From Symbiodinium natans (taxonomy: Eukaryota; Sar; Dinophyceae; Suessiales; Symbiodiniaceae), in assembly GCA_905221605.1 (NCBI GenBank), contig CAJNDS010002301.1:2055692-2119691 (forward strand): DNA of 64,000 nucleotides. Reading direction: 5' to 3'. A model generated the notes under the pieces. The model was not told where the DNA came from. It ran no database searches and worked only from the letters and a program-made list of their open reading frames with translations. A program made the translations under genes and the position numbers. The first letter of the stretch is position 1; every line of letters begins with the position of its first letter. Shown piece after piece: positions 57,240 through 64,000 of this stretch.

Positions 57240-58790
57240 TTGGCCCTGGGACTTTAATATTTTAATGTTCGGCGGCTCTGGCCCTAACTTTAATATTTTA
57301 ATATTCAAGGCTTGACTTTAATATTAAAATATTAAAATATTAAAGTCCTGGGGTCTCTGGCCAGGCCTGAGGCAGAAAAGGACTTTAATATTAAAATATT
57401 AAAGTTTTTTAAATATTAAAGTCCCGGGCCGGACTTTAATATTTTAATATTCAAGGCTTGACTTTAATATTAAAATATTAAAAATATTAAAATATTAAAG
57501 TCCTGGGGTCTCCGGCCAGGCCTGAGGCAGAAAAGGACTTTAATATTAAAATATTAAACTTTTTTAAATATTAAAGTCCCGGGCCGGACTTTAATATTTT
57601 AATATTCAAGGCTTGACTTTAATATTAAAATATTAAAATATTAAAGTCCTGGGGTCTCCGGCCAGGCCTGAGGCAGCAAAGGACTTTAATATTAAAATAT
57701 TGAAGTTTTTTAAATATTAAAGTCCCGGGCCGGACTTTAATATTTTAATATTCAGCCTCAGGCCTGGCCAGAGACCCCAGGACTTTAATATTTTAATATT
57801 TTAATATTAAAGTCAAGCCTTGAATATTAAAATATTAAAGTCCGGCCCGGGACTTTAATATTTAAAAAACTTTAATATTTTAATATTAAAGTCCTTTTCT
57901 GCCTCAGGCCTGGCCAGAGACCCCAGGACTTTAATATTTTAATATTTTAATATTAAAGTCAAGCCTTGAATATTAAAATATTAAAGTCCGGCCCGGGACT
58001 TTAATATTTAAAAAACTTTAATATTTTAATATTAAAGTCCTTTTCTGCCTCAGGCCTGGCCAGAGACCCCAGGACTTTAATATTTTAATATTTTAATATT
58101 AAAGTCAAGCCTTGAATATTAAAATATTAAAGTCCGGCCCGGGACTTTAATATTTAAAAAACTTTAATATTTTAATATTAAAGTCCTTTTCTGCCTCAGG
58201 CCTGGCCGGAGACCCCAGGACTTTAATATTTTAATATTTTTAATATTTTAATATTAAAGTCAAGCCTTGAATATTAAAATATTAAAGTCCGGCCCGGGAC
58301 TTTAATATTTAAAAAACTTTAATATTTTAATATTAAAGTCCTTTTCTGCCTCAGGCCTGGCCAGAGACCCCAGGACTTTAATATTTTAATATTTTAATAT
58401 TAAAGTCAAGCCTTGAATATTAAAATATTAAAGTCCGGCCCGGGACTTTAATATTTAAACAACTGTAATATTAAAGTCCTTTTCTGCCTCAGGCCTGGCC
58501 AGAGACTCCAGGACTTTAATATTTTAATATTAAAGTCAAGCCTTGAATATTAAAATATTAAAGTCCGGCCCGGGACTTTAATATTTAAAAAACTTTAATA
58601 TTTTAATATTAAAGTCCTTTGCTGCCTCAGGCCTGGCCGGAGACCCCAGGACTTTAATATTTTTGATATTTTAATATTAAAGTAACCTTGAATATTGAAA
58701 TATTAAAGTCCGGCCTGGGACTTTAATATTTAAAAAACTTTAATATTTTAATATTAATTCCTTTCCGGCCTCAGGCCTGGCCAGAGACCC
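57240..58790. repeat. Satellite of about 146-bp units with one orientation flip
   Basis: Each unit combines a GC core (GGCCAGGCCTGAGGC, or its complement) with stacked AT palindromes built from TTTAATATTAAA and a GGCCCGGGAC element. Core positions in the right arm fall at 57,755, 57,901, 58,047, 58,193, 58,348, 58,486, 58,624 and 58,767, that is, spacings of 146, 146, 146, 155, 138, 138 and 143. In the left arm they end at 57,373, 57,528 and 57,674, in the opposite orientation. The flip is at 57,754/57,755, so the arms can pair into a large hairpin. No coding. Confidence 0.95.
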
Positions 58791-58796
58791 CGGCAC

Positions 58797-59040
58797 TTTG
58801 TCAAATCCCTTTGCCCCGTTTGACAAGGCGCCGCGGAAAATCTGGCCAAATCGGGCTGTTACCTTTGGGAAGTGTGGAAAATACCTATCAAAACGGGGCA
58901 TAGGGATTTCACAAAGTGCCGCGGAAAATCTGGCCAAATCGGGCTGCCACCCTTCGGAAGTGTGGTAAATACCAATCAAAACGAGGCATAGGGATTTCAC
59001 AAAGTGCCACGGAAAATCTGGCCAAATCGGGCTGCCCTAA
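58797..59040. repeat. 88-bp tandem repeat
   Basis: GGAAAATCTGGCCAAATCGG recurs at 58,835, 58,923 and 59,011 (period 88) with AACGGGGCATAGGGATTTCA between. About 2.7 copies, directly after the satellite. The 86-codon minus ORF across it is a repeat artefact. Confidence 0.9.
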
Positions 59041-59140
59041 GCTTTAAATCTCGCAGACCTTAAACTTCATGAGATCGAGAGCCACAGTTCCTTGATTTCT
59101 AGGCCCAAACACCTCAACGAACAGACCTAAGTAAGAGGGG
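59041..59140. other. Non-rRNA sequence upstream of the rDNA fragment
   Basis: Where the SSU gene should precede the ITS there is unrelated sequence. The SSU match begins only at 59,141. Confidence 0.7.
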
Positions 59141-59159
59141 GACCTGCGGAAGGATCATT
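59141..59159 (+). rRNA. SSU (18S) rRNA, last about 19 nt only
   Basis: GACCTGCGGAAGGATCATT is the universal 18S 3' end. The usual preceding GTTTCCGTAGGT is absent (AAGTAAGAGGG instead), so the gene is truncated at its 3' tip. Confidence 0.85.
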
Positions 59160-59370
59160 AGCACTATCCAATTCAGTTCGTGAACCTTGCTGAGTGCGAC
59201 TGCTTGTGTTTCTTCGAACGCAAGTGGAAGCTATGGACCAGTGGGCGTACTCGGAGCTGCACCCAGAGTGTATGTTCTGGCTATATTGCCCATCGTCATT
59301 GGTCCCTTTTGGACCTTCCACTATTGACAGCTGCACTTGTTCCAGCATGTTCTTGCAATCGAGTTTGCGC
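59160..59370 (+). other. ITS1
   Basis: Begins AGCACTATCCAATTCAGTTC; the words CAATTCAGTTCGTGAACC and TTGCTGAGTGCGACTGC resemble Symbiodiniaceae ITS1. Bounded by the SSU end and the 5.8S start. Confidence 0.75.
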
Positions 59371-59527
59371 AATTTTCAGCGATGGATATCTTGGCTCGAG
59401 CACCTGTGAAAGGCGCAGCGAAGTGCGATAAAAGTTGTGAATTGCAGAACTCCGTGAACCAATGGCCTCTTGAACGTGCATTGCGTTCATGGGATATGCC
59501 TTGCCTGAGAGCATGTCTGCTTCAGTG
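59371..59527 (+). rRNA. 5.8S rRNA, diverged copy
   Basis: Conserved words present: TTTTCAGCGATGGAT, GGCGCAGCGAAGTGCGATAA, GAATTGCAGAACTCCGTGAA, GAACGTGCATTGCG. Compared with dinoflagellate 5.8S from memory, several normally fixed bases differ (CCTGTGAAAGG where CGATGAAGG is expected), suggesting a decaying copy. The 3' end is approximate. Confidence 0.85.
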
Positions 59528-59719
59528 CTTCTATTTGTCCTATTCCTGCTGCTCCTTTCAAGGGGTGGTGCTGCTGTGTGCTACTGCATACTTTGCATTG
59601 GCATGCTCAGTATAAAGCATTGCCCAGTGGGTTGACTGATCAACGTTTCATGTCTTTCTCAGTCGGGCAAATCAACATCTGGTGTCTTGAACACTTTCTA
59701 GCATGAAGTCAGACAAGTG
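59528..59719 (+). other. ITS2, Symbiodiniaceae-like
   Basis: Contains TCTGCTTCAGTGCTTCTA and GTTGACTGATCAACGTTTCA, and ends CTAGCATGAAGTCAGACAAG, matching the typical layout of Symbiodiniaceae ITS2. It supports the organism assignment, genus-level only tentatively. Confidence 0.8.
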
Positions 59720-59930
59720 AACCCGCCGAATTCACGCATATAAGTAAGCGGAGGAAAAGGAACTCAAAAGGATTCCCTTAGTCATGGCGAACGAACAGGG
59801 ATCAGCTTGGGTTGGAAACCGGGGCTTCTGCCTTGGATTGTAGGGCGCAGGGTTGTGGCGCAGCTTCTGGCGCAAGCCTATTCAGGTGTCGTCTTTTCTT
59901 TTTGCCTGGAACCAGACGTTTCAGGTGCGA
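59720..59930 (+). rRNA. LSU (28S) rRNA, 5' fragment, truncated
   Basis: Starts ACCCGCCGAATTCACGCATA (normally …CTGAATTTAAGCATAT), then AAGTAAGCGGAGGAAAAG and GGATTCCCTTAGTCATGGCG. Similarity fades after about 59,930, where G-rich low-complexity sequence begins. Substitutions in nearly invariant positions support a pseudogene. Confidence 0.85.
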
Positions 59931-59934
59931 TGGT

Positions 59935-60235
59935 TGCAAAGGGTGGGGGTGCGGGAGGGTGGTGCGGGAGGGGGGCAGGGGGCAGGGTGGCAGGGGGGGC
60001 AGGGGGCAGGGCGCAGGGGCAGGGGCAAGGGGGCAGGGGGCAAGGGGCAGGGCCAGGGGCGGGCGGGGCAGGGGGGGCAGGGGGGGCAGGGGGCAGGGGG
60101 CAGGGGGCAGGGGGACTTGCCCCCCTGCCCCCTGCCCTCTGCCCCCTCCCTGCCCCCTGCCCCCCCTGCCCCCTGCCCCCGCCCCCTGCCCCCTGCCCCC
60201 TGCCCCCCCCCTGCTCTGCCCCGTCCCAGGCGGGG
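59935..60235. repeat. GGGGGCA low-complexity block with complementary half
   Basis: 59,940-60,115 is built from GGGGGCA/GGGCAGG; 60,118-60,225 is built from CCCCTGC. The two halves are inverted relative to each other and could form a long hairpin; the G-rich half could form quadruplexes. The 160-230 codon ORFs over it (Gly/Ala/Pro) are composition artefacts. Confidence 0.9.
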
Positions 60236-60449
60236 GGGTGGGGGAAAATGCAAAAACAGAACGCGCTGGCCCCTCTCGCCCCCTTCTGCTGCCCGCTGCC
60301 CCTCCCCCCCCCCTCCCCCCTGCCTGCCTCCCTGCCCTGCCCCCTCCCCCTGCCCTTCCCGCTGTCCCCGACCCTTCCCGCTGCCTGCCCTGTCTCTCTT
60401 AATTTCTGCAAACACACGCGCCTTCTGCTCGGCTCAGTTCCTGAAGTTG

Positions 60450-62420
60450 AGTGCTTTCGGCCCTACTCTTTCCACCCAAGCCTGAGGCGGGTCTGAGGCG
60501 ATGGCAAGGATTTTGTCTTTCCTTGCCCGCCGCTTTTGGCAGGCATGGCGGACGACTCATCCTTCAGCGACGACTCCGACCAAGGTGGTCGTGGACTTTT
60601 TTGGCTTCATCCTCTTTGATCAGTCCTGCCAGGCAGCTACCGCTCTGGAGAACCTTTCTGTCCCGGTTGCAGGCTGCCTGCGTGAGCAAGCTTCCTCCCC
60701 GCCCCTCTCTCAACGTGAAAACTCGGTCAGGACGCATCGGCTCACGCAGCTGCGGACGGAGGGGTAGCCCGGCTGCTGGTGCTCTTGAAAATTCTTCTGC
60801 GCAGCCGCCCTCCGAGGTTGCGGTCACGGTGGCAAGATGCCGAGGGGGTGAAGTGGAGCTTCAGTTCCCACACCCCCTTGGCGCGATGGCACCTCTGCCT
60901 CCGCTGCCACCAAGCCAAGTGGAAGGACGACCATGTCTGCAGACCACAGCCAACACACACAGAACGAGACCCGCTGTGCAGGATGGGAGGGCCGCGCATC
61001 GTCTCAGCCGGCCCTCTCTGCCGCTCGTAGGGACGCTGTGCGTCCGCGAGGCTCCTCCAGAGGCACGTGTGTTGTACGACGCGTTGCCGCTCTTTTTTTC
61101 TGCTGCCTTGCCTGCAGGTCCGCGGGACAACCTTCCAGGAGACTGGCGACCTCGAGGAGACTCGGCGATGCGGCAGATCGAAGCTAGCTGACGTGTTGCC
61201 CGACAGCCGCCAGGCTCCTTCCAGCTCTGCGACCGTGCCTGATATGTGCCGGGAGCCTGCTGCGGCCTCGAGCTCCTGCCTACATCCTGTTGTCTGTCCT
61301 CCACTTTTGTGCTGTGTATGCAGAGGTCGCCGTCGCGCCGACAGCTGCGCAAGTCGTGCGCCCTGTTTCGATGCTTCTGTCTGCAGTCACGCAGCTCTGT
61401 GCCAGGCCTCCACTGGCTTCCTCCTCGATGCGTACCAGCCGCGGCACCGCGAGGAAACCCCTCAGGTCCCGTGTGGCTGAAGTTTATCTTGGGCGTGCCG
61501 CTTTTCTTGACGGACCAGGCCTCTTGCTTCCTCCAACGGCCACGTCGGGCGGCGCGCGTCACGTGCGGCCACGTGAAGAAGGCGCGCCCCCTGGTTGGCG
61601 AGCTGCGTTTGCATTCTTTCCCGTCTTGTCCAGGTCTTTCTGGTCCGTCCCTGGAAAGCTTCTGCGGCGGCGGCAGACATGAGCGAGAAGATGCTCAAGA
61701 GAGTCTTGTGGTCTGCGCCTCGACTACAACTGTGCTGCGGAGAGTGCAGCGCCTCCTCTGTCAGGACAACCAGCAAGGACATGACGACTTGTGATTCCTG
61801 CGACCGGTGCCCTCCGTTGCTGACTGCCTCTTCTCTGCCATGCTGCCCTTGCCCGTGCCCTGGCAGGTCGCTCTGGCGTGGCCGCGCTCCAGTGACGGGA
61901 GCGCCTGGAAGACCGCGATTTGCGCAGCGCTTGTCCGGAGCTGAGTTCTGCCACAGACAGTTCCGCGTAGCTTTGCAGGCCATGCTGCAACCTGTTCGGA
62001 GGTTGGTTTGCCCGCAGTGCGCCCGCGGCGAGAACGTCCGGCGCTCGGTGGCTTGCGCCTTCCACGTGCAGCCTGTAATCGCATGCGCCTCGACTCCGCC
62101 TCTCTGGTTGAGGTCATGGCAGTGGAACATGATGAGATGGACTGCGAGGTCTCGAACTCCTTTTCTCTCTCACGCGTGCGCCTTGGCTCGACTCCGCCTC
62201 TTGTTGAAGGTCATGCCAGCGGAGCCTGATGAGATGGACTGCGAGGTGTCGACAAAGCTTCTCGCGCCCAGATTTCGCATCAGACCCTTGCAGCGCAGAG
62301 TTCGGACAGGCCTGACTGCGGCCGCCGACTTCCAGGATGACTCGCGCGTGAAAAGTTTGTTTCATGGAAATGTTCGGGCCTGGGAATTGCGCGCCGACAA
62401 TAGTGGCCCATAGATCTTTT
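60450..62420 (+). other. GC-rich region with long overlapping ORFs, no telomeric repeats
   Basis: Plus ORFs of 88-272 codons overlap minus ORFs up to 233 codons. Segments that read most like protein in plus: 60,501-60,767 (MARILSFLARRFWQAWRTTH), 60,860-61,000 (WHLCLRCHQAKWKDDHVC) and 61,670-61,790 (ADMSEKMLKRVLWSAPRL). No frame runs through and no family is recognised. A 98-bp tandem duplication (62,090 and 62,188; core GATGAGATGGACTGCGAGGT) lies near the end. It may be an unrecognised spliced gene or a retroposed copy. Base composition differs clearly from the left 57 kb. Confidence 0.45.
61595..62413 (+). CDS. Longest plus ORF of the GC-rich region, uncertain
   Basis: A 272-codon frame, Cys/Arg-rich (CSASSVRTTSKDMTTCDSCD, LVCPQCARGENVRRSV). 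CxxC pairs occur but no known zinc-binding domain. Three other long ORFs overlap it, so it may only reflect high GC and few stops. Confidence 0.3.
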   Translation: MASCVCILSRLVQVFLVRPWKASAAAADMSEKMLKRVLWSAPRLQLCCGECSASSVRTTSKDMTTCDSCDRCPPLLTASSLPCCPCPCPGRSLWRGRAPVTGAPGRPRFAQRLSGAEFCHRQFRVALQAMLQPVRRLVCPQCARGENVRRSVACAFHVQPVIACASTPPLWLRSWQWNMMRWTARSRTPFLSHACALARLRLLLKVMPAEPDEMDCEVSTKLLAPRFRIRPLQRRVRTGLTAAADFQDDSRVKSLFHGNVRAWELRADNSGP

Positions 62421-62524
62421 AATTACATCCCCCTCCCACCTCCGCCCTCCTCTCCTCACCACCCTCTCCACTCTGGCTGTTTCCGCCTCTCCCCCCAAAA
62501 GGCAAACACGGAACGCGCGGCGTC

Positions 62525-62525
<1 letters not shown>

Positions 62526-62574
<49 letters not shown>

Positions 62575-62685
62575 CGTAGTCGTAGTCGTAGTCGTAGTCG
62601 TCGTAGTCGTCGTAGTCGTAGTAGTCGTAGTAGTCGTCGTAGTAGTAGTAGTAGTAGCAGTAGTAGCAGTAGTAGCAGTAGTAGC

Positions 62686-62745
<60 letters not shown>

Positions 62746-62746
62746 T
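62526..62746. repeat. GTA trinucleotide microsatellite with GTC/GCA interruptions
   Basis: About 73 triplets, mostly GTA with clustered GTC and GCA variants. The 119-codon minus ORF of poly-Thr is an artefact of this repeat. Confidence 0.95.
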
Positions 62747-62749
62747 AGC

Positions 62750-63079
62750 AGCAGTACGGTCAACAGTAATGGTAGCACGAGTAAATTATAGTAAGTAGTA
62801 CTAGGACATATTACTGGTAAGTGGCAGCTACCTCCTAGTTGTTTTGATCAATTCACTTCAGTGGGAGCAGTGGCTCCATAGCTGCAGAGACACTACGCTC
62901 AGGGTTGGATTGATGGGCTTGTTGAAGCTGTCTTTCGTAGGGACTTGCCCGAGTCAGCAAACAAGCGTCCGATTCAGACACCCATGAATCAGAAAACAAG
63001 AACAAACTTGAGCATAGCAGCATGCTTTTAAGGACAATTTAGAGTGTGGTATCTTCGCGTCTGAAAAGCCCTTGCAATA
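62750..63079. other. Unremarkable intergenic sequence
   Basis: AT-balanced sequence after the microsatellite with no ORF, repeat or structural signal that I can support. Confidence 0.5.
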
Positions 63080-63310
63080 TTGTGCAATGCACTGACGTAC
63101 TGCGATTCCGCTGATGTCACGGCTTGCGCAACGGTCTCTTGGCCAGACTCACCAGAAGGGTCTTCCAAGCCACCCAAAACTCCTTGTTTGGTAGAGGCGC
63201 CAATGAATGATCTCCTTCAGGCTGCTTCCGACTACTCCCGGAGACGATTGCTGCGGAACTCTGCAGAGCCAACTTCAGGCGAAATCTTCTTCAGCAGTCT
63301 TGAACTCTAA
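63080..63310 (+). CDS. Small hypothetical protein or terminal exon
   Basis: Plus frame of 76 codons with mixed composition: SWPDSPEGSSKPPKTPCLVE, then MNDLLQAASDYSRRRLLRNS and GEIFFSSLEL, ending at TAA. It may be the last exon of a gene whose upstream part is spliced. Not recognised. Confidence 0.4.
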   Translation: MCNALTYCDSADVTACATVSWPDSPEGSSKPPKTPCLVEAPMNDLLQAASDYSRRRLLRNSAEPTSGEIFFSSLEL

Positions 63311-63710
63311 GTTGTAAGGCTTGGGGTTTGAGATTTCGAGTTTTAGGCTTAGGAAACCTTTGCACCCTTAAAGCTTAGGAAACCTTTCACCCATAAAACT
63401 TAGCAGGAGTGAGGAGGGGCTTCCAAAGCGTAGGGAGAAGTCAAGGGCCCGCCCCGAAGCCAGCCTCATCCCAAAGCTTCTTTTAACTCTGAACCCTAAC
63501 CCCCAAAGGACACAGCCATGCTGGAGTCATTCAGGTACGTGTAGAGAAAGGAGACACCGTAGGAAACCGCAAAAGGTAAAGATAGAAGAGGGCGAATGAA
63601 GATTTTTGCCGTGAGAAACATATGAAAGCAAACGTGTCACATGAGTGTATGCTGCATAGCGGTGATCACTCACTCAAATGCTCACAACACCATTCTGCCT
63701 CACATGTTCA

Positions 63711-64000
63711 GTGGACGACCTGTCCGACAGCCCCGGGTCTGACTTTTTTCTTGCCGGGAGGCCTGTTCCGGGGTCGTCCAATCGCAGGGCAGTGCACCAG
63801 TTGCTTCCTGCAAAGTATATTTCTGCTTCAAATTGAATGTGGACGACCTGTCCGACAGCCCCGGTCTGATTTTTTCTTGCCGGGAGGCCTGTTCCGGGGT
63901 CGTCCACTCGCAAAGCAGTACGCCACCCCTGCATTAAATTGAACGTGGACGACCTGTCCGACAGCCCCGGTCTGATTTTTTTCTTGCCGGGAGGCCTGTT
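63711..64000. repeat. 69-bp palindromic element in tandem-like series
   Basis: Three copies starting at 63,711, 63,839 and 63,945, the last cut by the window end. Each begins GTGGACGACCTGTCCGACAG and ends TTCCGGGGTCGTCCAC, so the termini are inverted. The interior has CTTGCCGGGAGGCC. The 40-60 bp between copies differ. It resembles a very short MITE; the ORFs across it are repeat artefacts. Confidence 0.85.

Noticed and set aside
57240-58790. CRISPR array
   Set aside because: Regular spacing of about 146 bp and palindromic motifs suggested it briefly, but the whole unit is repeated without unique spacers, orientation flips, and the genome is eukaryotic.
59141-59930. Functional rRNA operon
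   Set aside because: Nearly all of 18S is missing, 28S stops after about 200 nt, and conserved positions are altered.
59807-60496. Gly/Ala/Pro ORFs of 160-230 codons
   Set aside because: They arise from G-rich and C-rich low-complexity DNA next to the rDNA fragment; five frames are open at once.
62419-62778. 119-codon poly-threonine ORF, minus strand
   Set aside because: It is the GTA trinucleotide microsatellite read in one frame.
1-64000. Dinoflagellate spliced-leader relict, tRNA or snRNA genes
   Set aside because: I looked for the leader's TTTTGGCTCAAG end and for tRNA T-loop/anticodon layouts and saw none that I could support by eye. A covariance-model search would be decisive.

Overview
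ORGANISM. A dinoflagellate nuclear scaffold is the only reading that fits everything seen. At 59,141-59,920 there is an ITS1-5.8S-ITS2-LSU fragment whose ITS2 looks like Symbiodiniaceae (closest, from memory, to Symbiodinium sensu stricto). The introns use GT, GC and GA donors with AG acceptors, often repeating CAG|G on both sides, as described for dinoflagellates. The repeat littering the window is TTTAGGG, the Arabidopsis-type telomere unit reported for dinoflagellates. No ORF longer than about 250 codons belongs to a recognisable intronless gene: genes are chains of exons of 34-265 nt, so single-ORF calls are mostly misleading here.

LAYOUT. (1) 1-57,160: well over a hundred short TTTAGGG/CCCTAAA blocks in both orientations, alternating with short non-telomeric segments. 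These segments are exons or copies of at least eleven small terminal-inverted-repeat (MITE/introner-like) families. Every gene I can support reads on the minus strand. They are: an orphan gene (56,899 to 52,672); scattered exons of unrecognised genes between 27 and 52 kb; a gene starting with a signal peptide (25,899 downward); a glutathione S-transferase gene (about 21,329 to 3,307, eleven exons); and a sugar-1,4-lactone-oxidase-type flavoprotein gene (14,767 to about 9,652). The flavoprotein gene lies wholly inside one 9.8-kb GST intron on the same strand. (2) 57,240-58,790: a satellite of about 146-bp AT-palindrome units that flips orientation once, followed by an 88-bp tandem repeat. (3) 59,141-59,930: a decayed, truncated rDNA piece. 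(4) 59,935-60,230: a G-rich/C-rich inverted low-complexity block. (5) 60,450-62,420: GC-rich DNA with long overlapping ORFs on both strands and no telomeric blocks. (6) 62,526-64,000: a GTA microsatellite, one plausible plus-strand ORF and a 69-bp palindromic repeat.

MAIN POINT. Telomeric repeats here behave as intron material. Gene models fixed by protein homology need telomeric arrays to be removed by splicing. In the clearest case a 54-nt GT-AG intron is almost only CCCTAAA units and is flanked by a direct repeat, between two in-frame exons of the oxidase. Telomere units also supply splice acceptors (CCCTAG), a donor, and the stop codons of two genes (GTT TAG). Three copies of one MITE carry a telomeric block at the same internal site. 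This suggests telomeric DNA was repeatedly captured at breaks or transposition sites and tolerated because it can be spliced. All gene models come from reading alone; no transcript data or search was used.
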